Assembly (NCBI GenBank): GCA_947625375.1
Contig: CANQOC010000002.1
Coordinates: 1 to 64,000, forward strand
Direction: 5' to 3'
Origin: an uncultured Clostridia bacterium
Lineage (GTDB): Bacteria; Bacillota; Clostridia; Oscillospirales; Ruminococcaceae
Length of the DNA stretch: 64,000 nt
Numbering within the stretch: position 1 is the first letter of the stretch; the number at the start of each line of letters is the position of its first letter. A model generated the notes under the pieces. The model was not told the DNA's origin. It worked only from the letters and a program-made list of their open reading frames with translations, and made no database searches. Made by a program: the position numbers and the translations under genes. Of this stretch, positions 42,360-51,349 are shown piece by piece.

Positions 42360-45299
42360 TCATTCCTCTCTCCTCTTCTTTTCATCCATAAGCCTTGCGA
42401 CAAGCTCTCTCACGGCGTTCATGTCAATCGGCTTCGCAAGATGTCCGTTCATTCCCGAGTCGAGCGCGTTTCTCACGTCCTCGGCAAAGGTGTTCGCGGT
42501 CATCGCGGCAATCGGGATAAGCGCGGCCTCGGGGTGTGCCGACGCCCTTATTCTCCGCGTCGCGTCATATCCGTTCATCACCGGCATCTGCACGTCCATA
42601 AGAATCATGTCGAAGTGCCCCCGCTCGGAGGACTCGAAAAGCTTTACCGCCTCTTCGCCGTTGACGGCGAGCTCACAGCTTGCGCCCTCGATTTCGAGCA
42701 TCTCGGTGAGGATTTCGGAGTTGAGCTCGTTGTCCTCGGCGACAAGGAAGTGGAGTCCCCTTAGCGGACTGTCCGTCTCGGGAAGCTCTTTTTCGGGTGC
42801 ACTCTCCTCTGGGCGCGAGTCGAAGAGCGGCTTTATCGTCTGCCAGAATGTCGAGACAAAGAACGGCTTCGGCATAAACGCGTTTATGCCCGCGCTCCGC
42901 GCTTCGTCCTCAATGTCGGACCAATCGTATGACGTTAAGACGAGAATCGGGACGTCGTGCCCGATTTGCTCGCGGATAAGCCTTGCGGTCTCGACGCCGT
43001 CGAGACCCGGCATCTTCCAGTCGAGGAGAATGACGTCGAACCCGCGCCCGGTCTTCTGTGCCGAAAGGGCGGATTCAAGCGCCGCGGTGCCGTCCGTCGC
43101 GATTGCGACCTCGACGCCGGTGTCCTTCATAAGCTCGCGGATACTCGTGCAGACGCTCTCCTCGTCGTCGGCGACAAGAATTCTTGCGACCTTCTGGCGG
43201 TACCAAACGTCCGACTCCTCCGGCTCGGCGAGCGCGAACGAAAGCTCGACCGCAAAGGTGCTGCCGGCGTTCGGCTTGCTCTTTAAGGTGATGATTCCGC
43301 CCATAAGGTCGACGAGGTTTTTGGTGATGGCCATTCCGAGGCCGGTGCCCTGAATTTTATTCGTGACCGAATTTATCTCGCGGCTGAACGGTGCGAAAAT
43401 TTTGCGCTGGAACTCGCGGCTCATTCCGATGCCGTTGTCCTTGACGGTGAAGCGGAGCTTTGCGTACTGCGGCATAGGCTGTTCGAGCTCGCTTACGGTG
43501 AAGTCGATTTTTCCGCCGTCGGGGGTGTACTTGACCGCGTTAGAGAGGAGGTTTATCAGTATCTGATTAAGCCTGAGCTTATCACCCATAAGCATTTCGG
43601 GCGGCGCGCCCTCGACGTGTATCGAAAATTCCTGACTCTTCGCCTTCGCCTGCGGCATCATGATGATGTTTATCTCTTCAAGGAGGTCGGGCAGGCTGAA
43701 CCTGTCGACATTGAGCGAGGTCTTTCCGCTCTCAATCTTGCTCATGTCGAGGACGTCGTTTATAAGGCTCAGAAGATGATGGCTCGACGCGGTAATCTTC
43801 CGCGAATATTCGAGGACCTTGTCGGGGCGGTCGGCGTCTTTTTCGAGGAGCATCGAGAACCCGACGATTGCGTTCATCGGCGTCCTTATGTCGTGCGACA
43901 TGTTCGAGAGGAAGTTGCTCTTTGCCTCATTCGCGGTCTGTGCCGCGCTCAATGCCTCGCGGAGCTGGAGGGTCATGTTCTGGTCGTTGGTGCGGTCGGA
44001 CATTACGACGATGAGCTTTTCGACATTCTGTATGCTCATTCTGTATATCGTCATTCTGTACCAGCGGCGCTCGCCGGTGTGCTGGTGCATATATTCGCAC
44101 TCCCAGTATTTATTGCCGTTGAGCGGGATTCCGTCGAGCTCTTCCTTCGGGATTACGATGTTATAGTTTACGGTGCACTTTTCGAGCACCCTGATGTTCT
44201 TTCTCGCCTCGGACACGGGGATTCCGAGAAGGCGTTCGAGGTTCGGACTGATGTAGTCGACGCTGTATTTCCCGACGTCGAGCATTATAAAGATGTCGTC
44301 GACGTTGTTAGACAGGACGTCGAACATCTTTTCGCGGTACTGAAGCTCGGTCTCGCTCTTTCTCGACTGCCGGTAGCTTCGGAAGATGAGGAGCGCTATG
44401 ACCGCCGCGCCGATAAGGCCGAAGATTGCTATCAAAACCTTGACCGTTGTCTTCTGTATCGAGAGGAATCCCTCGCTCAGAACGCTTTGGGGGACGGCGC
44501 TTAAAATCGAATAATCCTGAAATCCGACGGGTTCATAGAAGAGATAGCTCTTAACATTCCCGATTTTGCAGAGAAGGACGTCGCTCCCGCCGGATTTCAA
44601 ATCCTCCTCGATGGCGGCGACGCCCGAGGTCCCGAGGTCTGAGGCGGTCCGAAGATATGTCAGATAGTTTCCGAAGACGCTTCCGCCGCTCTGTGTCGAT
44701 AAGAGGACGCTTCCGTCGCTGTGAATCACAAAGCAGCGGGCATTTCCCGAAAACGCGTCGACATAGAGCGAATTCGAGAGGTCGGCGTTTGTATAGCTTA
44801 CGGCAACGGCGCTGTATTCAAAGCCTTTATATGTCCCGCCCGTGACCGGCGAGGCAAAAATCGTCACCTCTTCGTTGCCGGGGAGGATTTCGGCGGCCAT
44901 AATCGGCTCGCGGTCGGAAAGAAGAGTGTCCCACCTGTTCTCGAGAATCATTTCGTAGGAGCTTCCGTCCGAGCGGATACATTTGCGGTCCGCCGAGATG
45001 AAATAGAACTCGGAGAATCCCCAGCTTTCCTTGAGCTTTTTGACGATTTCGGGGCTAAGGGCGTCCTTCCCCGAGGTGTCGAGGTAGTCGCTGCAGCTCT
45101 TCAAGAGGCGGCGGTTGCGCTCGACGAATCCGCCGAAGGTGTGATTTACCTGTCCGTAGATTTCGCGGAGATGGTTGGTGCTGTCCCTGTAAATCCGTTC
45201 GGAGATAAAGTCGAAATAAAACACGCCGATACAGACCGTCACCGCGGCAACGGCAAGGGTCACAACAATCAGCAGCAGCTTATCGAGCCATTTTTTCAT
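42360..45299 (-). CDS. Membrane hybrid histidine kinase with Cache sensor, PAS and two receivers
   Basis: 979 residues. Helix 1 (about 8-31), extracytoplasmic double-Cache-like domain (32-285), helix 2 (about 286-307), PAS (about 320-440), HisKA with NFLSNMSHDIRTPMNAI (His469), HATPase with NLLSNAVKYTP, DNGIGM and GTGLGMAITK, receiver 1 (about 705-820, DVILLDWKMPGLDG) and receiver 2 (about 845-970, MILMDVQMPVMNG), both intact. No DNA-binding output domain is attached, so signalling ends in phosphotransfer or a partner protein. ATG 45299 has GGAGG seven bases upstream. It is followed without a gap by the solute-binding lipoprotein, and GH43 is divergent, so sensing of a glycan is plausible. 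Confidence 0.92.
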   Translation of the reverse strand: MKKWLDKLLLIVVTLAVAAVTVCIGVFYFDFISERIYRDSTNHLREIYGQVNHTFGGFVERNRRLLKSCSDYLDTSGKDALSPEIVKKLKESWGFSEFYFISADRKCIRSDGSSYEMILENRWDTLLSDREPIMAAEILPGNEEVTIFASPVTGGTYKGFEYSAVAVSYTNADLSNSLYVDAFSGNARCFVIHSDGSVLLSTQSGGSVFGNYLTYLRTASDLGTSGVAAIEEDLKSGGSDVLLCKIGNVKSYLFYEPVGFQDYSILSAVPQSVLSEGFLSIQKTTVKVLIAIFGLIGAAVIALLIFRSYRQSRKSETELQYREKMFDVLSNNVDDIFIMLDVGKYSVDYISPNLERLLGIPVSEARKNIRVLEKCTVNYNIVIPKEELDGIPLNGNKYWECEYMHQHTGERRWYRMTIYRMSIQNVEKLIVVMSDRTNDQNMTLQLREALSAAQTANEAKSNFLSNMSHDIRTPMNAIVGFSMLLEKDADRPDKVLEYSRKITASSHHLLSLINDVLDMSKIESGKTSLNVDRFSLPDLLEEINIIMMPQAKAKSQEFSIHVEGAPPEMLMGDKLRLNQILINLLSNAVKYTPDGGKIDFTVSELEQPMPQYAKLRFTVKDNGIGMSREFQRKIFAPFSREINSVTNKIQGTGLGMAITKNLVDLMGGIITLKSKPNAGSTFAVELSFALAEPEESDVWYRQKVARILVADDEESVCTSIRELMKDTGVEVAIATDGTAALESALSAQKTGRGFDVILLDWKMPGLDGVETARLIREQIGHDVPILVLTSYDWSDIEDEARSAGINAFMPKPFFVSTFWQTIKPLFDSRPEESAPEKELPETDSPLRGLHFLVAEDNELNSEILTEMLEIEGASCELAVNGEEAVKLFESSERGHFDMILMDVQMPVMNGYDATRRIRASAHPEAALIPIAAMTANTFAEDVRNALDSGMNGHLAKPIDMNAVRELVARLMDEKKRREE

Positions 45300-45340
45300 C
45301 ACATTTCCTCCGTTCGGCAGATTATAAGCATATTTGTGTT

Positions 45341-45369
45341 ATTGTAACATATGAGAAGGAAAATGTCAA
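45341..45369 (-). promoter_or_regulatory. Promoter of the membrane hybrid kinase gene
   Basis: TTGACA (45369-45364) and TACAAT (45346-45341) on the minus strand with a 17-bp spacer. Confidence 0.8.
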
Positions 45370-45433
45370 ATCAGATGAATAGAAATCAGAGGATAGAAGA
45401 TAGAAGGGCGGAGTTTTGTAATGGCGCTCAGAC

Positions 45434-45462
45434 TTTACATCTGCCGCGATTTATGATACACT
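45434..45462 (+). promoter_or_regulatory. Promoter of the GH43 gene
   Basis: TTTACA (45434-45439) and TACACT (45457-45462), spacer 17 bp, 23 bases before the ATG. Confidence 0.7.
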
Positions 45463-45485
45463 ATCATTGAAGGAAAGGTGATATT

Positions 45486-46868
45486 ATGAAAAAACAGGCT
45501 TACAATCCGTATCTCCCCTCTTGGGAATACATTCCCGACGGCGAACCCTATGTCTTCGGCGACAGGGTTTATGTCTACGGCTCGCATGACCTCTCGAACG
45601 GTTGGGTGTTCTGTCTCGGCGACTATGTCTGCTGGTCGGCGCCGGTCGACGACCTCGGAAACTGGCGGTACGAGGGCGTTATCTACCCGAAGACCTCAGA
45701 CCCGCTCAACCGCGACGGCAGAATGTGCCTCTATGCCCCCGACGTCACCGTCGGCCCGGACGGGAGATACTATCTTTACTATGTCTTGGACAAAGTCTCG
45801 GTCGTGTCGGTCGCGGTCTGCGACACTCCCGCCGGAAAATACGAGTTCTACGGATATGTTCACTATCCCGACGGAATGCGCCTCGGCGAAAAGGCGGGCG
45901 ATGAGCCGCAGTTCGACCCCGGCGTCATCACCGAGGGCGAGCTGACCTATCTCTATACCGGATTCTGCGGACGCGGCGACCGCTCGCGCACCGGCGCACA
46001 GGCGACGGTCCTCGGCCCGGATATGCTCACCGTCGTCGAAAAGCCGGTCATAGTCGCGCCGGGTTGCATGTATGCCGAGGGGACGGGGTTTGAGGGACAC
46101 GAGTTCTTCGAGGCGCCGTCAATCCGAAAAATCGGCGATACATATTACTTTATCTATTCCTCCGCGGTCATGCACGAGCTTTGCTATGCGACGTCGAAGG
46201 AGCCGAGGAGCGGCTTTAAATACGGCGGGGTCATCGTCTCGAACGGCGACATCGGAATTTCGGGCTATAAGCCTGCCGAAAAGGTCATGTCGAACATCGG
46301 CAACAATCACGGAAGCATCGTCGAAATCAACGGAAAGTGGTACATCTTCTATCACCGGCAGACAAACGGGACTTGGTTCTCGCGCCAAGGCTGCGCCGAG
46401 GAGATTGTGATTTCGGAAGACGGGCGGATTCCGCAGGTCGAAATCACCTCCTGCGGACTCAACGGCGGGCCGCTCAGGGGCGAGGGCGAATACCCGGCGT
46501 ATCTTGCGTGTCACATTTTCGGCGAGGACATGCGCCGCAACGCAAAAATCGCCCAGGACGGCCGCGACGGCGACGAAAACGACGGCTATATCACGGGAAT
46601 CCGCGACGGAATTTCGGTCGGCTTCCGGTACTTCGACTTTAAGGGGATAAAGAGCGTCACGGTCTCGGTCCGAGGATATATGCACGGCGAATTCAGGGTC
46701 AGAACCTCTTGGGACGGGCCCGTGCTCGGCGCGGTCAAGGTCGAGAGCGCCAACATCTGGCAGGACTTTTCCGCCGCCGTCCCCCTCCCCGACGGCGTCA
46801 GCGCCCTCTACCTCGAATACTCCGGCTCCGGCGACCCGCAGCTGAGAGCGGTGGGGTTTGGAAAGTGA
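45486..46868 (+). CDS. Glycoside hydrolase family 43 (arabinofuranosidase/xylosidase type)
   Basis: 460 residues without signal peptide, so intracellular, acting on imported oligosaccharides. The N-terminal five-bladed propeller shows the three acidic sites of GH43: IPDGEPYVFGDRVYVYGSHD with Asp18, LYAPDVTVGPDGRYYLYY with Asp86, and HEFFEAPSIRK with Glu209 as the likely proton donor; the tail (about 340-460) is a beta-sandwich resembling CBM6-type domains (RYFDFKGIKSVTVSVRG). Whether it cuts arabinose or xylose linkages cannot be read from sequence. GAAAGG precedes the ATG. The aldo/keto reductase gene follows 59 bases later with its own strong ribosome binding site and may be co-transcribed. 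The divergent neighbour is the sugar-sensing-type kinase. Confidence 0.9.
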   Translation: MKKQAYNPYLPSWEYIPDGEPYVFGDRVYVYGSHDLSNGWVFCLGDYVCWSAPVDDLGNWRYEGVIYPKTSDPLNRDGRMCLYAPDVTVGPDGRYYLYYVLDKVSVVSVAVCDTPAGKYEFYGYVHYPDGMRLGEKAGDEPQFDPGVITEGELTYLYTGFCGRGDRSRTGAQATVLGPDMLTVVEKPVIVAPGCMYAEGTGFEGHEFFEAPSIRKIGDTYYFIYSSAVMHELCYATSKEPRSGFKYGGVIVSNGDIGISGYKPAEKVMSNIGNNHGSIVEINGKWYIFYHRQTNGTWFSRQGCAEEIVISEDGRIPQVEITSCGLNGGPLRGEGEYPAYLACHIFGEDMRRNAKIAQDGRDGDENDGYITGIRDGISVGFRYFDFKGIKSVTVSVRGYMHGEFRVRTSWDGPVLGAVKVESANIWQDFSAAVPLPDGVSALYLEYSGSGDPQLRAVGFGK

Positions 46869-46927
46869 ACAAGACGGCTGCTTAATTAAGCATTTAACAT
46901 ATCACCGCATCGAAAGGAGACGTGAAG

Positions 46928-48106
46928 ATGAACTACAGGAAGGACAGGCGTGGGAATCCGCTGTCGATACTCGGGTACGGGTGCATGAGGTTCAAGCGCT
47001 CGGGCGGGAAGGTCGACGTCGACAAGGCCGAGCTTGAAATAATGGCGGCTTACCGCGGCGGGGTCAACTATTTCGACACCGCGTACATCTACCCCGGGAG
47101 CGAGGCCGCCCTCGGCGAAATCGTCGAGAGAAACGGAATTCGCCGGAACATCAACATCGCGACGAAGCTGCCGCACTATCTCATCAAAACCGAAAATGAC
47201 GCCGAAAAGTATTTCCGCGAAGAGCTTTCGCGCCTCCGCACCGACTATATCGACTACTACCTGATGCACATGCTGACCGACATCGGGACATGGGAGCGGC
47301 TTAAGGCGCTCGGCATCGTCGAGTGGATTGAAGAAAAAAAGGCGTCGGGGCAGATTAAACAGGTCGGGTTCTCGTATCACGGCGGAAGCGAGATGTTCTG
47401 TCAGCTTGTCGACGCCTATGATTGGGACTTTTGCATGATTCAGTACAACTATATGGACGAAAACTCACAGGCGGGAAGGCGCGGTCTTAAATATGCGAAC
47501 GCGAAGGGTCTGCCGGTGATGATTATGGAGCCTTTGCGCGGCGGGCGGCTTGTGAACAATCTCCCGAAAGAGGCGGAGAAGCTCTTTGCGGCGAACCCGA
47601 AGCACTATACCCCGGCGCAGTGGGCGTTCAAGTGGCTTTGGGACCAGCCCGAGGTGACCTGTGTGCTTTCGGGAATGAATTCGCCCGAGATGGTCGAGGA
47701 CAACGTCCAGAACGCTGCGCTCTCGTATGCCGGCGAGCTTTCGGCGCACGACCGCGAGATGCTCGACAGCGTCGTCAAGGTCATCAACTCGAAGATGAAG
47801 GTCGGCTGCACCGGCTGCGGGTACTGTATGCCCTGCCCGATGGGCGTCGACATTCCCGGCTGTTTTTCGGCATATAACCGGCGCTATTCCGACGGCTGGT
47901 TTACGTCGCTGAAGGAGTATTTCATGTGCACCGCGCTCCGCAGCAAGCCGTCCGCGGCGTCAAACTGCGTCGCCTGCGGCAAGTGCAAGCAGCACTGCCC
48001 GCAGGGAATCGATATCCCCGCCGAGCTTAAGAACGTCAGGGGCAAGCTTGAGGGTCCGGCGTATAAGCTGGCGAGCAAGGTGGTTAAGAAGTTCAGGGCG
48101 TATTGA
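46928..48106 (+). CDS. Aldo/keto reductase with C-terminal 2x[4Fe-4S] ferredoxin domain
   Basis: 392 residues. The first 280 form an aldo/keto reductase barrel: LGYGCMRF, then VNYFDTAYIYPGSE with the catalytic Asp/Tyr, IATKLP with Lys and DYYLMHML with His. The tail has two cysteine clusters, CTGCGYCMPCPMGVDI and CVACGKCKQHCPQGIDI, typical of ferredoxin-type iron-sulphur binding. This fused type is common in anaerobes; electrons may come from ferredoxin rather than NADPH, which is an inference. ATG 46928 follows AAAGGAG by eight bases; the GTG two codons earlier is too close to the site. It lies downstream of GH43, so a role in sugar or aldehyde metabolism is possible. Confidence 0.93.
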   Translation: MNYRKDRRGNPLSILGYGCMRFKRSGGKVDVDKAELEIMAAYRGGVNYFDTAYIYPGSEAALGEIVERNGIRRNINIATKLPHYLIKTENDAEKYFREELSRLRTDYIDYYLMHMLTDIGTWERLKALGIVEWIEEKKASGQIKQVGFSYHGGSEMFCQLVDAYDWDFCMIQYNYMDENSQAGRRGLKYANAKGLPVMIMEPLRGGRLVNNLPKEAEKLFAANPKHYTPAQWAFKWLWDQPEVTCVLSGMNSPEMVEDNVQNAALSYAGELSAHDREMLDSVVKVINSKMKVGCTGCGYCMPCPMGVDIPGCFSAYNRRYSDGWFTSLKEYFMCTALRSKPSAASNCVACGKCKQHCPQGIDIPAELKNVRGKLEGPAYKLASKVVKKFRAY

Positions 48107-48269
48107 GGGAGGAGAGAAATGATAGGCGGTGTGGAGATGGGCAGACGATGCTGCCTGTTATAAGGAATTCGCGGGGCGGGGTGAAACAAAATAGCATGAG
48201 CGCGGCGAATACCTTATTACGGGCAGCACGGCGTCTGCCCCCACCTCGTACTTAATCAAAAGCCTTGTT
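48107..48269. repeat. Short repeat remnant between convergent genes
   Basis: Contains an ATTCGC fragment and an inverted GCGAATACCTTATTACGGGC unit of the common repeat, plus a GGGCAG/CTGCCC hairpin (about 48223-48240) that could end transcription of the NHLM operon, although no T-run follows it. Confidence 0.45.
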
Positions 48270-48677
48270 TCAGATATTCTTCGTTATCGACAGGATATTT
48301 TTCCCGTCGCGGTATTCGTAGGCGATATTATCCATCGACTTCTTTACCATGAATATCCCGAGGCCACCGATTTCGCGCTCGTCCGCCGACAGGGTCACGT
48401 CCGGGTCGGCCTTCTTCAGCGGGTCATAAGGCACTCCGCCGTCGATGAATGTTATCTCGACCGCGGCCGGATTCTCCTTTACGTCGACCCTTACCGTCGC
48501 GTCCCCCGTCCCGGGGTCATAGGCGTATCGCGCAATGTTCCCGAAAAGCTCGTCGATGGCAATGTCAATCTGCATCTGCGTCTTCATCGGACAGCCACAT
48601 TCCTCGAGCTCGGCGTCGACAAATTCGGTTACCGCCGGTATATTCTCGATTTCGGCTGCAATAGTCAGCTCTTTCAC
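48270..48677 (-). CDS. RsbW-like serine kinase / anti-sigma-type ATP-binding protein
   Basis: 135-residue GHKL ATPase of the RsbW/SpoIIAB kind that phosphorylates a STAS protein. All ATP motifs are intact: N-box IDIAIDELFGNIARYAYD with Asn47, G1 FIDGGVPYDP with Asp79, and G2 EIGGLGIFMVKKSMD (102-116). The gene is the last of the NHLM operon and overlaps the phosphatase gene by four bases, the normal linkage of kinase and phosphatase in partner switching. The STAS protein encoded at 51965 is the obvious substrate. No sigma factor gene lies in the window, so the final target could be the exporter or a distant sigma factor. Length is normal. Confidence 0.93.
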   Translation of the reverse strand: MKELTIAAEIENIPAVTEFVDAELEECGCPMKTQMQIDIAIDELFGNIARYAYDPGTGDATVRVDVKENPAAVEITFIDGGVPYDPLKKADPDVTLSADEREIGGLGIFMVKKSMDNIAYEYRDGKNILSITKNI

Positions 48678-50806
48678 GGCGTTCCCTCCATCTTCTTTTT
48701 AAATTCAAGCGCGAGCATCGTGATGTCGTCAAACTGCTCCGCTTCGCCGACAAATCGGTCGATATCTTCTTTAACCGCTTTAAGGATTTCCTCGGGCGGC
48801 TTGGTCGAATTTTTGCTCAGGACGGCCTCGAGCCGCTCCATTCCGTAGAGCCGGTTGTCCTTATCCGTCGCCTCGGTCACGCCGTCGGTGTACTGGAAAA
48901 TCCTGTCCCCCGGGTCGAGGATTATGCTTCCGGACTTATACTTCATGTCCTCCATTCCGGCGAGCACAAACCCCGGCTTTATTTTATACGGCTTGAATTC
49001 GCCGCCGGATTTCGAGATAAACGGCATTTCGTGCCCCGCGTTGACGAACCGGAACTCGCCGGTCACAAGGTCGAGGACGCCCTCGAACGCCGTGATGAAC
49101 AGTCCCTCGGAATTAGACTTGCACAGAAGGTTGTTGACCTCTCCGAAGACTTCGCCGAGGTCCTCGTCCGGCTCGGTGTGGTCCTTTATAAGCGTCTTTC
49201 CGATGACCATGAACAGCGCCGCCGGGACGCCTTTTCCCGAGACATCGGCCATGACTATCGCGAGGTGGGTTTTATCCACCATGAAGAAGTCATAGAAATC
49301 TCCTCCGACTTCTTTCGCCGGGGTCATGGTCGCGTAAATGTCGAATTCATCGCGGTCGGGGAATGCCGGGAAGATACACGGCAGCATCGACGCCTGAATA
49401 TGCTTCGCGACTCCGAGCTCGGCGCCAATTCTCTCGCGCTCAGCGGTCACGGCGGTCAGGTCGCGGATATATCCGTCGAGCGACTCAGCCATATCGTTGA
49501 ACGAGCGCGCAAGGTCGCCGATTTCGCCGATGTCACAGATTTCGGCGCGGTGCGCAAGGTCGCCGCCGCTTATTACGGCAACGTCCTCCCCGAGCTCCAA
49601 AAGCGGCTCTGTAAGCTGTTTCGAGAAGATTCGGCTTGCCGCCGCGATGGCGATATATACAATCACGAGCGCGCCGAGATTAAGAAGCAGCGCGGTGAGG
49701 ATTGTCTTGTGGATACTGCCGACCGTCGCCTCGGTCTTTTCGCCGATAGCCTTTGCGGCGTTGGTCGACGGGTCGGTCAGAAGGTGCGACGGTATCTGGA
49801 ACACGACCATCCAGTTTGCCGACTTTATCGGACTGTACGCAAAGAACATGCTCCCGTCGATTCCGCCGTATTCGCCGCCGCTCTTGCCGGTCATGATGTG
49901 ACTCGCAAGGCCGCCGCCCGAGCGCTCCTCTTCGGTAAGGCTCTCGGCGGCTTCGGTGAAGCCGTCGGGCGAGAGAATAACCTTTCCCGCGCCGTCGACG
50001 AGGTATACATATGAGCCGTCGCCGATGTCGACGTCGGAAAGGACGTTACCGAGGTCGTTAATCAGTATATCTATGCACATGACGCCCGCAAAGCTCTGGT
50101 CGACGTTATAGAAAGGAGCGGCGCAGGTAACCATCAGTCCGCGTCCGAAGGCGTCTTCATAGGCGTCGGTGAGAATGACCTCGCCGGTGTCCCTCGGGAC
50201 GGTGTACCACTCTTTCTCAAAGTAGTCGAAAATCTCGGGCGTAAGGTCGGACCGCTCGTCATAGTTAATCATGAACCCGCTTTCGGTGCTGAGATAGATT
50301 GACCCGATCTGCGAATTCGCGCTCTCCATCACCGGCTGCCATATATGGACCGCGTTCGCCAATAGTCCGACCTCGGGGGCAAGCGCCTCGCGGTCGGCGT
50401 TTTCGTCGGCATAGCAGAGCTGGAGCACAAAGTGATAGGCGTTCGAGACGTGCGGCGGCAGGACCTCTTTCATGACGTATTCCTCGGGCGATTCGAGCAG
50501 CCGGTGCGCATAGAACGCAAAGTCGGCGACATATCCGAGATAGCGCTCAAGGATTGCGTCGATAGTCTGTGCGCGGTTTTCGGCGGTGACGATATAGTTC
50601 TGTTCGCCGAGCGATGTCACTGTGTCGACGCTGACCGAATAGGCGGTCTCGCCGAGGTCGCTGCTGTCCGATGCGACGCGGTTGCGCACGACAAAAAGAC
50701 TTCCGAGCCACAAAAGGTCGGTCGCCAGAAGCGCCGCGATGCTCACGCAGAGGAGCACCGCGAGCACCCGCCTGCGGATAGACTTGCGCGGTTTTTCTTT
50801 TTTCAT
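48674..50806 (-). CDS. Membrane SpoIIE-type PP2C phosphatase with Cache sensor (NHLM operon)
   Basis: 710 residues: helix 1 (about 12-35), a large extracytoplasmic double-Cache domain (36-370; NYDERSDLTPEIFDYFEKEW, FGRGLMVTCAAPFYNVDQSF, SMFFAYSPIKSANWMVVFQI), helix 2 (about 371-395), HAMP (396-450), a short coiled coil ending AVTAERERIGAELGVAKHIQ, and PP2C_SpoIIE with EVGGDFYDFF, MADVSGKGVPAALFM and EQFDDITML. It should remove phosphate from the STAS protein in response to an external small ligand. The catalytic domain is nearly identical in protein, but clearly not in DNA, to the enzyme at 32594. TAGGAG precedes ATG 50806. It is 30 bases after the HlyD-like gene. Confidence 0.93.
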   Translation of the reverse strand: MKKEKPRKSIRRRVLAVLLCVSIAALLATDLLWLGSLFVVRNRVASDSSDLGETAYSVSVDTVTSLGEQNYIVTAENRAQTIDAILERYLGYVADFAFYAHRLLESPEEYVMKEVLPPHVSNAYHFVLQLCYADENADREALAPEVGLLANAVHIWQPVMESANSQIGSIYLSTESGFMINYDERSDLTPEIFDYFEKEWYTVPRDTGEVILTDAYEDAFGRGLMVTCAAPFYNVDQSFAGVMCIDILINDLGNVLSDVDIGDGSYVYLVDGAGKVILSPDGFTEAAESLTEEERSGGGLASHIMTGKSGGEYGGIDGSMFFAYSPIKSANWMVVFQIPSHLLTDPSTNAAKAIGEKTEATVGSIHKTILTALLLNLGALVIVYIAIAAASRIFSKQLTEPLLELGEDVAVISGGDLAHRAEICDIGEIGDLARSFNDMAESLDGYIRDLTAVTAERERIGAELGVAKHIQASMLPCIFPAFPDRDEFDIYATMTPAKEVGGDFYDFFMVDKTHLAIVMADVSGKGVPAALFMVIGKTLIKDHTEPDEDLGEVFGEVNNLLCKSNSEGLFITAFEGVLDLVTGEFRFVNAGHEMPFISKSGGEFKPYKIKPGFVLAGMEDMKYKSGSIILDPGDRIFQYTDGVTEATDKDNRLYGMERLEAVLSKNSTKPPEEILKAVKEDIDRFVGEAEQFDDITMLALEFKKKMEGTP

Positions 50807-50836
50807 CAAAAACTCCTAATTAAACCGCGCGGCGTG

Positions 50837-51316
50837 TCAGTTCATCACAAAGCTGAGCGGCGATACGCTGTCGGTGACGATTTCGCCGCCGAAAATGCCG
50901 TCCTCGGACGCTCCGCCGCTTATTTTCGCGGTATAAACCCAGTCGCCCTCGGCAAATCCTCCGGCGTGGACAAGATAGGTGTCGAAGCCGGCATCGACCT
51001 CGACCGGTGCCGCGCTCAGGCTTTCAAGGGTATATTCGCTGTCGCCGACCCTTACGGTCTGCCCCGCCTTAACGCTCTCGGCGCCGCTCTCGGGGAGATA
51101 GAAGGTCGCCTCGCCGCCGCTTATCACGGCAGCGCCCTTGACGGTTGTTTCAAGGCGCCCGAACTGCCCCCAAGCTATCATTCCGGCGAGAAAGATTATC
51201 ACCGCAATCAGTACAAGCCAGACCCCGGGGTTTGCGACCTTGATGTAGTCGTTGAGCTGCTCCGGAGACTGTACCCTTTCGAGACTCTTTTTTCTGAAGA
51301 TGCTGTTGTCAGCCAT
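50837..51316 (-). CDS. Short NHLM-type HlyD-like secretion protein
   Basis: 159 residues. The N-terminus IFRKKSLERVQSPEQLNDYI then VANPGVWLVLIAVIIFLAGM is characteristic of the HlyD-family accessory protein of NHLM (NHLP bacteriocin) export systems: a cytoplasmic stretch, one membrane helix (about 32-50) and an external beta-barrel start (GRLETTVKGAAVISGG). Typical members have over 350 residues with a long coiled-coil hairpin and a lipoyl half; here both are replaced by about 90 beta-rich residues ending VSPLSFVMN. I see no frameshift that would restore the missing parts, so it is a naturally reduced version or a domain remnant. It sits in the operon between the degenerate HATPase and phosphatase genes. 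Confidence 0.8.
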   Translation of the reverse strand: MADNSIFRKKSLERVQSPEQLNDYIKVANPGVWLVLIAVIIFLAGMIAWGQFGRLETTVKGAAVISGGEATFYLPESGAESVKAGQTVRVGDSEYTLESLSAAPVEVDAGFDTYLVHAGGFAEGDWVYTAKISGGASEDGIFGGEIVTDSVSPLSFVMN

Positions 51317-51349
51317 TTATTTTCACTCCCTAATATCGGTCTGTGATGT

